Source: Xylona heveae TC161
Lineage: Eukaryota; Ascomycota; Xylonomycetes; Xylonales; Xylonaceae
DNA: 64,000 nucleotides
Direction of reading: 5' to 3'
Assembly (NCBI RefSeq): GCF_001619985.1
Contig: NW_017264203.1
Location: forward strand, 906,081-970,080
Under the pieces are notes generated by a model. It ran no database searches. It saw only the letters and a list, made by a program, of their open reading frames with translations, and was not told the DNA's origin. Every line of letters begins with the position of its first letter. Within the stretch, counting starts at the first letter, position 1. This document shows positions 44,539 to 56,972 of the stretch, in pieces. Position numbers and translations under genes: made by a program.

Positions 44539-47500
44539 CTAGCGACGTAAATGGCGAGGTCCTGAGAGGAGCTGTGAGAGCATGAAGTGGGTAACATCTT
44601 CGTCACCCCAGTATGACAAGTGGCTTGCGATGCTGGCTATTAAGGAAATGTCAAAGACGCCCCTAAATTTTAGAATTTGTAAGCCCCTGTCGCGAATACT
44701 AGATGCTCAGGGCGACTAGAATGAAGAAACTTACTCTTGAATGCTGAAATCGACCCTGCCATTGCTGTTCAAGGCGCGTACTTTACTTTCCTCACGTCTG
44801 AGCTTTCTTCCTTTCTCCTCAGCTTCCTGCCAACTCGGATCAATCCCGTGCTCGCTTTGATGGCTCTTTCTTCGCTTCTGAAACCCGGAATATAATGTCT
44901 CGATTTCGGAATCAATCAGGGTTGGTGGATGATCGACGGCCGGATCAACATACAGGGCGCCTTCCGCTAGTCGCCGCTTCCTATCATCCTCCATAACTTC
45001 TTCCAGGCTGGACTGGACATTCTCTGCAGGAATCACACCTCCCCCAATACTATTGGTACCGGCAGCGGCCGAAAGTGGGACCCGCGAAAGTGGCACAGAT
45101 GGTGAATTTCGTGAGCTGCTTGCTGATGAAGTGTCCTTTGCCTCGTCGCCGGTAATGCCCAAACTTCGATTGAGTAGACTGCTCGCAATTCCAGTGCTTA
45201 AGCTTGACCAGAATCCGGAAACGCTCTGACCAACTCTAGCTCCAATTCCCGTGAGACCTTGGCCAATTGGTGCACCAAAAATGCCTCGCTTTGTGTATGG
45301 AAGCGGCTGCGGCTTGAGGGATGCCATCGCTGGAGATATAAGGGGCTCTATGCGATAGCTAATGGGATCTGTTGGGTGGAAAATATTAAACAACTGATTG
45401 CATTTTGGCGATGATATAGTGACGGGAAGAAGTGTTGTCTCCGACCACTTCGTGTCAGTTGTGCCCGAATACAGTGGAGCACTGAGGAAAGGATCTTCAA
45501 CTTCTTCGGAATCTGTGGGCGTTTCCGCAGGGGCGAAATTTGAGCTCTGCCGTGCAGCAATAGTGCGACCTCTCAGCATCTGGAATAGCCCAATTGGGGA
45601 GCCCAAACAGAAGAAATTCTCGACTTCAAAATTGAGCTGCAACTCTTGTTGAGGATGGTCTCGCATGCTAACATGCCTTTGACGAGCTTGTGCACGAAGG
45701 TGCTTTTCTTCTTTTTGGCGACACAGTATATCAAACATTATGGCGGAACCTAGGGAGTGCCCCACAAGGCTGACTTTTCCGTTAAAATTGGGGTTGCGCT
45801 CAAGAAAAAGTTTGTAAATGCGATTGCATTCGCGGAGAACGATGCCGGAAATGTGGCCTTTGTAAGCGCTTTGATAAAGCAGAATGTCCAGCGCAAGGTC
45901 AGTGATTAGACTCCGCACCGCTGGCACGCCTTCCACTGTGATGTCCGCTAAGCTCGGATATTCTTCCTCGTCTCCAAAATCATCCGCATCACCCAAATCA
46001 TGTTCTTTCCGATTGTTTTTCAGCCCCTGCTTGGGGAAATCTAAGAGGTGACGCCAGCAAACAGGGAGCACCTGCACGCGGCAATTTTTGGGTAACTTTT
46101 CAAGCTCATTATTTAGAGCTTGGAGATCTGCTGAGGACGAGTAGACAGCTTTCAGCGTTTTTCTCAGCACATTGACATCATGCACAAAATTAACGCTTTC
46201 CAATCGAAGACCTAGTCTTTGACCAATTCCATGAGTGACCAAGAGCAAGTGGCCGATTTCTCGACCTTGTTCTTCTCCATCAGTATCTCGATAATCATCT
46301 CTGATTTCTTTCTCATCAAGTTTTCTGACCTCCTCTTCTGCCTTTTCAGGGTCTTCAGGTTCGTTTGTCTCCACAAATGATGAGACCCTCCGCTCCAATG
46401 CCTGCCTTTGAGGTTTTGATGCAGGTTCTGGCGGTCCTGGAGCGAGATGTTCCGCCTGAATATCAGGAGGGGCTGAACGACATTTTAGTGCTTCGAGTTG
46501 TGGTGCACTCTCCTTCAAATCAATATCCTCAGCAAGTACCGTGCCCTTCGTCGCTGGCGTTCCATTTTGGGGTGGAGTCATGTCTTGCTTCGGCGATTTA
46601 GAGTCTTTCAGCTCTTTCACTTTACCCGGTTCGCTGTAACCCCTGATGACTTTAACACCGCCGAGATGGCCACCTCCAGCAAAACGCTGATACATACTGC
46701 TGCTCATTCGAGACATGAAATCATCACTCAGCAACCATGCAGTCCTGTCATCCTGGTATGTGACCACAGAATTCATATATGTACCAAAGAGTCTGTGTGT
46801 GTGAAGCTGATTTGCTGGCGCCGGTGATGCTCCTTTTGAGTTGGCCAAATCTGGATCGACTTCTCCAGACGGAACTTTTAGATTTTCTGAAGAAGGCTTT
46901 GGCGTCACAAACCTTGAGGATGGAGCGCTCCTGGCATTTTGGCCTTCGATGGAAGCCATCAATGACGAAGACCTAGATCTATTCGGGGTGCTCATGGGCA
47001 GATTACTTTGTTGGGCTGCTTGCCATGGCTTCACTCGTAGATATCCTTCCTCAAGCTGCGTCGCGAGGTTCTCATCACATGGGCGGAGACTCGAGCCCTC
47101 TTTGAAAAAATTTGAGCGTTTGCGTAACATTCGTGGAGAAGAAATCGAGATACTAACCTTGATAGAACCATGTGCCTCTCCTGACCTCGTATATAGGTCC
47201 CAGCCAGTACGCGGGAGCCAGCTCTCTCTGTTCAACATCCACATCAAAAAGGTAATCCTCGTGAACGGCTACTTTGGCCTTTGCGGCGCGTTCCTCGATA
47301 CCTCCATCATCCAAGCTCGTATTCTCATTGCGAGCGCCCTGCTTACCGGGTGTCGTGCCGAGATCGCCAGCATCAGCCCCCGGGAAAACAACCGATTGGT
47401 CGTCCTCTTCTTCCGCTAGCTTCTGGAATGTGACCTCTATTGCTTTAGAATCGTGGATGGAGAAAGGGACAAATTTTTTTGGCGGCGGAGCGGGTTTGGT

Positions 47501-48021
47501 GCCCTTTGACTCCTTTTGGTCCAGGAGCTGGGGCTTTCGTTTGGGGACCTGAAGAATAAATCTTTAGCTTCTATTCCATGGAGAGATTTCGATAGGGAGA
47601 ATCCGTAGATGCTTTGACAATAACTTACATCCACGGCATAATACCACCTGACGTCCAACCTGGGACAATCCTTTGGATATTTTCGTAGACTAAGTCTATG
47701 ACTGTGGCTTACCACATGATCACCACCTTGCTGCTGTCCTAATACCGGTTCTTTCGGACCGGGTGCGGGTGTAGATTTCGGTGTCGTGCTTCGCGAGCCC
47801 CACGGAGAAATAGCATTTAATCCGGCGGCAAGATAGGACTTATTTTCCGGCGTTGACATTTCGCCGGCGACGGGGCGATCCCGCCGTACGGCCTGCTTCG
47901 ATGCCCAGGCAGGTTTGGGTACGTGAGAAAGCTCTATTCCAGAGAAAAAGCTGGGTAGCCCACGGTTGAAGATGCGGACGATGCTTGGAAGGCGGGCCAA
48001 CTTGGAGGTGAACTTTGACAA
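44539..48021 (-). CDS. DDHD-domain phospholipase (phosphatidic acid-preferring PLA1 family)
   Basis: Intracellular phospholipase A1-type enzyme related to yeast Ddl1 (YOR022C) and animal DDHD1. Exons 48021-47629, 47548-47158, 47099-44735 and 44662-44539 (minus strand); 1,090 aa. The N terminus (SKFTSKLARLPSIVRIFNRG) is basic and amphipathic, so mitochondrial or Golgi-membrane targeting is possible. The WWE-like segment VRWYYAVDVPKRKP is followed by TYMNSVVTYQDDRTAWLLS. The lipase core has LLLVTHGIGQRLGLRLE and the nucleophile elbow GHSLGSAIMFDIL. The DDHD region includes NFFCLGSPIGLFQMLRG and FNIFHPTDPISYRIEPL, closing with RVDFSIQEGVFDISLIASI and SHLSYWGDEDVTHFML. The last exon restores this C terminus after an in-frame stop that is really a GTAAG donor. 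Long low-complexity inserts are present. Confidence 0.92.
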
Positions 48022-49180
48022 CGAGAATGTGATCTTTTGGTTTGAAGATTTGGCAAATATAACGAACGGATAAAAAACTAAGCAGACCAGTGAATAACTT
48101 AGATAATGTCGTTAATTATCGAATATATATTGAGGCACACCATAACCCCTGCGGAGGGACTGGTTTGGAATCCATCTGTTGTTGCCCGGAGTACCGAGCT
48201 TGTGATCACAGATACGTGGAGCGACAGAAACCAACGACGCTGAATCTAGGCTACCTGTCCTCCACAGCTTAATGGTCTTTGGCCATAACGTAAAGATTAC
48301 CACGCTAGGTGTAAGTTAACCTCTTGCAACCCTTGCCAGGGGCCCAAGCCACGGTATCCCGGAATGAGACTGAGGGGCTGCTGAGTCATCATCTAACCTT
48401 CTATCTCGCTAATCTCTGTTCTTTTAGCGGAACACTCTGCCTGTCTGCAATAATTTCACTCTTCAACTTCAGTCAAAGAGGCTTTTGCCTGGTCGACCTT
48501 TGCTGCGTCAAAAACGCCGACCAAAGGTCGTGATACCCAGTGCTCTTCAGCCAGGGTCATTGTTATGAGAGGGTGTGGGCGAAGGCAATCAAAAAAAAAA
48601 GAATTTTTGATTCTAATTCTCCGCCCCGGCATTCTGACGACTTTTACTCACAAGGAAATGTCATGTTAATTTTTCATCGTTCCTCATTGTCCTTTCGTTG
48701 CTTGGATCAGGATTCGAAGCACATTATATCTTGATTTGTACATTGTCTCAATTTGTTTTACATCAGAAGCGAGATGCTCGCCCTCTTCTTTGCATCTGAC
48801 ATCACAGATTCGTCTTATGATGTTTAGATTCACTCGGACGGCGGAGAATGATCATCCCTTTGCTTAGCTTTAGATGGATCACCCAAAGCGAATCAGTCAT
48901 GAACCCATGATCTGCATTCGGCGATGACGGAGCGGAGCCATAGTTAAGGCGGGAGACACAGATTGAGCATTGTTAAGCCCCAAATCTTCAACTCTTAATA
49001 GATGTCACACACAATGTTGGAAGTTGATGTTGCATAGCCACTTTGAAATAACAACAATTCATATTGAAGCTGAGTTCTTTGTCTGCATTGAATTCGTTCT
49101 GATTTTACAAAATCATTTTGCGAAATCCTTTTGCATGCGGTTGCGACACTCGCAGAGCATTCTCTCACATATGTTGCCCA
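48022..49180. other. Intergenic region between DDHD phospholipase and cupin genes
   Basis: About 1,160 bases: promoter of the phospholipase, then 3' flank of the cupin gene. An A10 run lies at 48591-48600. Short open frames show no motif. Nothing else recognised. Confidence 0.5.
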
Positions 49181-49946
49181 CTAACTCGAGAAGTCCCGAC
49201 TCCTTTTCTGCTTCGCACACCTTGCTAAACACTCTTTAGTTCCTGCGATGCTACCTGTACCGACCGGTGGGATTTTACTGGCGGTTTGATTCACATCTAC
49301 GCCAGAATACCCTAGAGCCACAGCAACGAGCTCTGGTGGGAGAGAAAACAAGCCATTAGCGATGTTATGCGTGCCGGCATCTTCGTTTGAAAGTGCGGAG
49401 ACTAGCTGGGCGTTGTCACAACCTGAAAGATCGTCAATAAACTGCGCTTGATCCATTATTCTGGAGACCAAGTTTATATTTCGTACCTCTGTTGACCATT
49501 GTGTGTATGCTGGCTGCCGGGAAAATGGTCATTTTCATCGGCGTCAGGGTATTCTCTACCAGTCTCGCACCATTCTCCTCGATGAAGAAGGTGTCCGTGG
49601 TACCTGCAACTGCAACGACGTAGTTGCTGGCCCGAGGGTGATAATGAGGTGGAAGCATCGAACAAGGTCCAAGGTTGATCATGGCCAGCGTCAGCCCGTT
49701 GCCCACGGCTGCAGGGAAGGTGGCGGCGTTGGCGTTAACGACCGACCCAGGAGAGAATGTGAATGAAGGTTGAGCTGAGTAGTCAAACAGCCAATCTGAA
49801 TTTTCAGGCAGCAAGTTCAGTCGATCGAGCTGCGTAGCGGCCGTCTTGAGTTGCGCCACGAGTGCTGGATCAATCGTTTTGTCAACGGCTCTCACCGCGG
49901 TAAGGGGGACGCTCAATGCGAAAGCACACCTTCCTGAGAAGATCAT
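49181..49946 (-). CDS. Secreted cupin protein (spherulin-1A/germin-like)
   Basis: Extracellular single-cupin protein of the spherulin/germin-like group. Exons 49946-49487 and 49422-49181 (minus strand); 233 aa. A short signal peptide (about 20 residues, ending TAVRA) is followed by the cupin barrel. The metal motif reads LPPHYHPRASNYVVAVAG, with two histidines but Asn where germins have the ligand Glu. The second motif ends FPAASIHTMVNRG. Enzymatic metal binding may therefore be reduced; a storage, stress or wall role is a guess. In-frame ATG at 50009 would hide the signal peptide, so MIFSGRCAF is preferred. TATA-like TTTATATAAA lies 145 bases upstream. Confidence 0.87.
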
Positions 49947-50090
49947 TTTGGTGAGGTGAGAAAGCTTTGAAGTTTTCAAAATCAAATATATCAAAATAGG
50001 CCGCCGCAATGGACTGAAGTTGGATCTTGATTTTTGAATTGGCGGGGGTTTGAAGTCAATCGGTGAGGTTAAAAGTGAGTTGGGATGAGC

Positions 50091-50100
50091 TTTATATAAA
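50091..50100 (-). promoter_or_regulatory. TATA box of the cupin gene
   Basis: Palindromic TTTATATAAA about 145 bases upstream of the cupin start codon. It is the clearest TATA element next to any gene in the window, consistent with an inducible gene. Confidence 0.5.
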
Positions 50101-51546
50101 TCTGGAGCTCGTTGAGGACTTATATCTCATCGCTGGCATCTATTACGATATAATTCCAACATTTTATCGAGAAGCATCGCCACAGCTCACCGCTCTTATT
50201 ATATCAATAGCCAAAGCAGATTTATACATAGCATGACACAGGGCCAATGACAGGCCTTTCTGTGCGTCATTCATGTGGCATGGCAACAGCATTTTGCTTC
50301 ACATCCAACACGCGCGTGATTCATGCGATGATTTCCGAAAATGCGGATGATGGTGCAGTAACTTACTGCGCTTTTCGCCCTTAGTACGGCGTTTTCCAAT
50401 ATTATTTTCGTCATTGTAAACGCCACTTCGTGTATGCGAAAAGCAAAATATGAGGGGCTTATAGCAGCCATGCTTCCCACATGAAGGCACTTCATTCTGC
50501 CATCCCTGTACGGGTCTGTGGCTATAAGCATTAGTAGAAACCGCCTTACATGTATGGGTGGGGGCCGCCCTACCAACGGCCTGGAAGTCTCCTGCTAGTT
50601 CCTTATAGGGATGCATTTCAACATATCATGGTGTCGTTCCAACAAAGTTGGAGGCGCAGTGAGCACAAATGGTCTTTCTTCACCGATACAGACATCCCCG
50701 CAGCACAACAGACCCCACGCCGCTCAGATATTGACCGTTTATTGCTCTCCAACGGTCCTCATCTTTCTGGCTGGCTTGGCATCAATAGAAATTCACTGCC
50801 AAAAAAAAAACATCGATCATTTTTGCTCTGGACTACGAACCTCCACTCAATTCCACATTGGAAGAAATAATGATCTCTCTTAATAGACGTATTACTGTAT
50901 TAATGCACTGTAGTGGATGCATAGTCTTACTCAGCCTCAATTAACTTTAGTCCCTTACTTCCCGTGACACTCAAGCGGTTGGTGAGGTGTTTCCCTTGCA
51001 AATATAAGAGAGGAGTAAGGTACGCCAATGCAATGTGACGCTATTCATGAACAAAAATACCTGACGAGGCATCGACCTCAACCTGCCACGGTATACAAGT
51101 ATCCAGCATTGCAGTTCAGTGTTTACCCTCGCCATCCCGTAACGCCAAGTCACGTGGGCGGTCATTTATGGGATTGTTTCAAAGATGCGGCTACCAAAAA
51201 TTACCGAGTTAGTTAAAGGGTGATAACTGTAAACAGACCTTGCCTAGCTCCTGTTCGGTTAAACTTTCCTTTGACCCTGAAACGCCAACGGTCCCTCGGT
51301 CTCCGCGTGAACTGCGTCTATGTTTGGGACGAGCTCATCGCTATCGTCATAGGCTCGCTGCTTCCAGATGCTCGACCCAGCTGTTTTTCACAGGGCAACC
51401 TTACATGACAACTCGTTTCATAAGGGACCGTCAATCTTCCAACTGCCCATTCCTAATCAATTATAAGCGTTCAGTCGCGCCCAAGACTAATCTCCAGATA
51501 AATCTACTATAATCAATCGCGTTGGCAACACTAGCTCCCGTATAAC

Positions 51547-51560
51547 AAAAAAAAAAAAAA
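51547..51560 (+). repeat. A14 tract in the SUB1 5' leader
   Basis: Fourteen consecutive adenines end seven bases before the SUB1 start codon, so the mRNA probably carries an internal oligo(A) next to its AUG. Confidence 0.85.
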
Positions 51561-51567
51561 TAGGAGG

Positions 51568-52400
51568 ATGCCTCCGAAGTCAAAGAAACGCGTCTCGCCA
51601 TCATCATACGATTCCGACGGTGGCTTTGTCGCTGCGGACGACGAGCCCGCGACAAAAAAAGCTAGAACCGGGCCCAAAGGTCCTGCTGCGTCAAGGTCAG
51701 AAGCGTCTGGAGGTACTTCGGCTCATCAGACCGATGATGAAGGGAACCCGTTTTGGGAGGTAAGAGATCCTCTGAAAACGACCTCTCGAGCTCATTTTCG
51801 CTTTTGAATGGCTTTATTGCAATTAGTTCCCCAAGCGGAATGAGGCAAATGACTTGGTCTGAATGATATGCTCTGAGTGAGATACTGAGATTGTTTGTGC
51901 AGCTATCCAAGAATCGCCGCGTGACGGTCTCGAGCTTCCGAGGGAAAACAATGGTCAGCATTCGAGAGTACTATGAAAAGGATGGGAAACATTTGCCAGG
52001 AAAGAAGGTACGGTCTTCCGTCTCCGGCCCCTTTATTCAAATTCATTTCATTCCATTTCCATCTTCTCTACTATGATATTTGCAGCAACATCAAACTTTT
52101 AAATAAGTCCGCGTTGTCGTCTGTTTTCTTTACAAGACTAATAAGAATGGCATTTTCTAGGGTATCTCTCTTCCAATCGAGCATTATACCGCCCTAATCA
52201 GCGTTCTCCCTGCCATAGAAGGTGTGCTTGTGGCTCAAGGGCAGAAGGTACCACGGCCAGATTATAATACTTCCGCTTCTCCTGGTGCGGATGAAGAGAA
52301 AGACACCGAGGGAAATGGAGAGAGCGATGAGGCGGACGAGGATAAAAAGTCGAAACAGAATTTTGAAGCCACAAGTGATGAGGATGAAAATGATGACTAA
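51568..52400 (+). CDS. SUB1: Transcriptional coactivator PC4/Sub1
   Basis: Nuclear single-strand DNA-binding coactivator of RNA polymerase II and III transcription. Exons 51568-51759, 51903-52007 and 52161-52400; 178 aa. The N-terminal Ser/Lys-rich region ([19 protein letters not shown]) has likely CK2 sites. The PC4 core covers [20 protein letters not shown], then [19 protein letters not shown] and [14 protein letters not shown]. The tail is acidic and Ser-rich ([10 protein letters not shown]). Both introns lie inside or at the edge of the PC4 core. Length is between human PC4 (127) and yeast Sub1 (292). Confidence 0.93.
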
Positions 52401-52681
52401 GTTGACGAAAATCGAAAGACAAATAGTTAGCCTGTACTGGTTTTGAAGCAATTGAACTACTTAGAATTGGATTTCCTAATGGCACCAGCTTGTTACAGCT
52501 CCGTCCATCATTTGGAATATAGCAGCACCACACCACATTTTGGATAGGAGAAAGAGAATCTCCTTGATCAATGGTAACATATCATTACTCTCTATATACA
52601 CTGGCACAAATTGGTGCAATGCTCCAAGCAAATGCCTTAATCATGAATAATCTATATCAGCAACGTAAATTTCTGCGACCG

Positions 52682-55600
52682 TTAATTCGTTTCCTGAACC
52701 TGCAGGCGACTGAACAAGCTTCCTCCTCTCCACGCATGCTTTGGGTCTCTCTCCTTCTTTGCGCGGCTCTCCTCGCCAACTTTGCCCCATCCTCCACCAC
52801 CCGGTGTCATAATGACAATTCTTTCCCCGGGTTGCATGAATGCCGTGTTTTTGGCCCCCATGTTGATGATCCTCGTCTCTTCATGGTCTTCGCCTCCACG
52901 GTGGTCAGTATCGGACTGGGCAACCCGACGAATCCACAAGTTTAGCCCGCATTCTGCATCGCCACCGCCGTTCAGACCATATGGATGGTAAACACGCCGT
53001 TCAGACAGAATTGAGACGTGAACAGGAATACGGAATTCGATATCACGGATGACGCCATCACCTCCTGGGTGCTGGCCAATTCCACCCGAACACGGGCGCA
53101 AACTAAACTCGCGAAGAATGACGGGGTATCGACGTTCGAAGACTTCAGAATCTGTGATTCGAGTATTGGTCATGTGGGTGTGAACACCGTGACTGCCGTC
53201 CCAGTCGGGACCCGCGCCGCTACCGCCTGCAATGGTCTCGTAATAGCCGAAACCCTTGACCTCTTCTTCACCATCCTGACTTCCGCCAATGCCAAATGTT
53301 AGGTTATTGCAGTCGCCTTGAGAAGCAGCACATGCTTGGAAGCATTTAAGAATGACATCGGTGAGTCGTTGACTCTGGGGGAGAGAGAGAGAATTAGTTA
53401 GATCTTCCGCTGCAGGAGTGTGAGAAAGGTAGTGCAATTTACCGTCAAAACATTTCCACCAACCACTGCTGCTCGGCTGGAAGGCGAGAGGAACGACTTG
53501 GGTGGAATGCGAACATCAATGGGCTTCATGCAGCCCTGGTTCAAAGGAATGTCTTCCGAGATGAGGCAACGAAGACAGTAGATGATGGCCGAGTACGTGA
53601 CGGCTCGAGGTGCGTTGATATTCCCTGCCCTACATTAGAAAAAAGTTGTTGCATTAGAACTGAGTGGCTCAGAACATACCGTAAACCTCTGGTCCAGTTC
53701 CTGCAAAGTCAAATACTGCTTCGCCCTTGTCTGCGTCAATCGATATCTTCAGCCTGATGGGGCTACCATCATCCATGTAATCAACCGCAGACAAGTCCTT
53801 CCCTTCAAAACGCTTGCTGACCTGCTTGAGAAGATTCCGGACGCTCAGTTCAGCATTATTTTGAATGTTGTGCATATAAAATTGAACAACTTCCTCGCCA
53901 TAGTCTTCAATCAGTGCACTGATCAGATTTATGCCTTTTTGATTGGCAGCGATTTGCGCCTTCAGGTCGTTGAGATTGTCTGCCAAGCACCTGGTGCCAC
54001 TGCATCCTGGATACTTGGATGGTTCCTTCTGCAAAAGTTCCGTGATACGCTCTTCATTGAAATTACCCTCGGAAACAAGCTTTTCGGATTTGATAGCAGC
54101 TCCTTCCTGGAAAAGCTCTCGAGAGTGCGGGGGCATAGAGCCAGGAAGAATTCCACCAATATCTGCGTGATGAGCACGCGAGGCGACATAGAAGACAATC
54201 TTCCCATCGTTGAAGGCCGGAGTAATGACAGTAATGTCGGGCAGATGCGTGCCTCCATATTCAGGATGATTCGAGACAAGTACATCACCGGGCTTAAGCT
54301 TCCCCTCCCACAACTTAGACTGCGTACGGACACAGGTTGACATGCTTCCAAGGTGCACTGGAAGGTGAGGAGCTATCGGTTGTTAGTGTGAAAGAATGTA
54401 ATAAGAAGCTATGTTGGACTCACCATTGGCGACTAATCCGCCATCTGCATCAAAGAGGGCGCAAGAATAGTCTAGTCTCTCCTTTACGTTCGTGGACACA
54501 CTCGTCTTTTGGAGCGCTCGTCCCATCTGCTCAGCAATGGCCATAAATCGGTTGGCAAAGATACTCAGCATAATTGGATCGACGTCCTTGGCGTTGACTT
54601 TCTTTGTCTGCACATTGTCGTCGCCAATATTGATGACGACGTGGGTATCAATCACCAAAGCTGAGGCGATGGGTGTGACAACAATAGTTTGAGTCCCATC
54701 GGCGATGATTGCAGGACCCTTTATACGGTCACCAACGTTAAGATCGTCGAGCTTGAAGATTGGGGTTTCTTGTCGGCCACCCTCAAAGTAGACACTATTA
54801 GTACCGTATCTCTTCTCGTTTGGCCCCAAGTCATTTATTTTAATCTCCTTCAGCTGCTGATCAACAGTCTTTTCTAAGCCTTTAAAACTCTGTCCAATTC
54901 CACGGGCTCGGACATCGTCAACAATGATATCGCGGCCGGGTAGGGTAAACCCAAATTCTTGCTGATGTTGTTTAATAAAGGCTCTTTCAAAGGCCCACTC
55001 GTCGCCATTGTATTCGTTTTCCACTTCCTCAACACTAGGCTTGATAATCATCAAGGCGGACTCGGTACCCCGGTAACGCATGTTCAAGTACTCCTCAAAG
55101 ACAATCTTATCATCGTTGAATCCTTGATCGTGTAGTGCCTTCACTGCCTTCCCCTTAAGACCATCCATGACCTCTTTCAAGTCTTCTCGGACGGTGGAAT
55201 CGTCGGACCAGACTTTTGAGCTTGGCACCTGCTGCTCATCAACAACATCGGCTAGACCCATGCCATATGCAGAGAGGACAGATGAATAGCGGTGGACCAA
55301 AATCTGGCGAATACCAAGGTTTTCGGCTATTGCTACAGCATGCTGACCCCCGGCACCTCCAAAGGTTGCAAGTCGATGCTGCGACGTGTCGTGGCCCTTA
55401 GCCTCCGTCAGCGACCGGATGGGTCTCGTCATGGTCTCGTTGGCGATTTTAATGAAGCCATATGCCACCTCATCACACGTCATTTTCTTGTCGTCTCTTC
55501 CGCCAGAAACCTCCTCATTAATTTGATCTGTGAGTTCTTTGAAAAGCTTCTCGCTTGCATCTTTATCCAAACCTTCATTCTCGTGTTTTCCAAAGATCTT

Positions 55601-56972
55601 TGGGAAGAAGTCCGGAAGTAAGCGGCCAAGGAAAAGATTGGCATCTGTGACGGCCAAAGGACCGCCCTTTCTGTAGCAAGCCGGTCCGGGATGTGCGCCA
55701 GCGGACTCAGGTCCGACCACGAAGAGGCCATTTCGGAAGAATAATCGCGAACCGCCACCGGCAGCAACTGTATTAATGTCGAGCTGCGGCGATTGAATTG
55801 TCACGCCCGCGGTGGTCGTCTCAAAGACATGTTCATATCTCCCCGCGCCATAACGGCTCACGTCCGTGCTAGTGCCTCCCATGTCGAAACCAATTACCGG
55901 TGTTCGAGTAGCAGGGTCGTACGAAGTCAACGCATATCCGACAACTCCACCAGCAGGGCCTGAGAGAATGGCTTTAAGCCCCGAAAACTGATCGACGTCC
56001 ACGAGACCTCCATCAGACTGCATGAACTCGCATCTCGCGCCCTTTGCCCCTTCCTCGGTCTTCAGACTGTGCGTTCCCAGGCCGCCTTCGAATCCCGCTT
56101 CAAACCCGGCAATATACTTCTTGATAGCTGGAGTTAGATAGGCATCGGCGCACGCAGAAGTTGCTCGAGGCACCAGCTTGATCATGGGCATAAGCTCGTG
56201 GCTCAAGCTAACATGGTTGAAACCCAGCTCTCTCGCTATCCGGCCAACCAAGGCTTCATGATCGGGAAATGTATAGCCATGCATCAGACAGACAGCAATG
56301 CTTCTAACGCCTTTTGAGTAGAGCGCTTGTAGCTGTGATTTTATCCTTTCTTCTTCGGGTCGTCTAAGTATCCGCACGGCCTCGCCTGAAAGGCCTCTTA
56401 CGACAGCAGCGTCATCGGGAGTCTGATCTCGGGGTGGTGTTTTTGTCTGATTCCGAAAAGGGTCCTCTGCATAATCTTCGAGTGTGACCCGTTCATCCAC
56501 CTCAATGACTTCTTCATAGAGTACATCAGGCTTCTTTATGGCCAAGTCGAAAATTCTCGGCCGTGACTGATTGCCAATCTCCAAACAATCTTTAAATCCC
56601 TTGGTCACCACCATGGCGATCTTCTCTCCTTTTCTTTCCAGCAATGCGTTGGTCGCCACTGTTGTACCCATTCGGATGCTCTCGATCTTGGACGTATCTA
56701 ACGCCTCGCCACGAGGGATATCGCGGCCGGTAAACTTTGAGAGAAGGCGTCGAATACCTTCGAGCGGCGCATCATCGTAATTAGACGGATCTTCGGATAA
56801 TAGCTTTATGACGATATCGTCTTTCATCTTCCCAGTCCCCGGGTTTCCTACACAGTCGGTGAAGGTCCCACCTCGCTGTTCGTCCCATTAGCAATCGGAG
56901 AGTCTCTGTCTTTCTCGGGTCTCAACTCACATCAATGGCAATACGGATTCCACCTTCTTGTATTGGCGCCAT
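52682..56972 (-). CDS. OXP1: 5-oxoprolinase (ATP-hydrolysing)
   Basis: Opens 5-oxo-L-proline to L-glutamate with ATP, completing glutathione turnover in the gamma-glutamyl cycle. Exons 56972-56931, 56875-54424, 54372-53680, 53624-53443 and 53374-52682 (minus strand); 1,353 aa, typical of the dimeric cytosolic enzyme. The hydantoinase A half starts [19 protein letters not shown] and has [34 protein letters not shown] and [18 protein letters not shown]. The hydantoinase B half has [36 protein letters not shown] and [19 protein letters not shown], ending with MTPGGGGWG. The first exon, 42 nt, ends just before the RGGTFTD phosphate loop. Confidence 0.96.

Larger units (their letters stand above)
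49947..51567. promoter_or_regulatory. Long divergent intergenic region cupin/SUB1
   Basis: About 1,620 bases. Contains the cupin TATA box, AT-rich middle and the SUB1 leader. Several open frames of 60-106 codons (50271-50883) overlap one another on both strands without motif or consistent codon use; I do not call them genes. No transposon ends recognised. Confidence 0.45.

Noticed and set aside
47629-47712. Extra intron in the DDHD phospholipase first exon (a GTAAGC donor at about 47712)
   Set aside because: The frame is open through it and continues smoothly into the conserved VRWYYAVD segment; splicing at this donor would break phase.
50271-50883. Possible genes between the cupin gene and SUB1
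   Set aside because: Overlapping frames on both strands with no motif, no splice logic and no consistent codon use.
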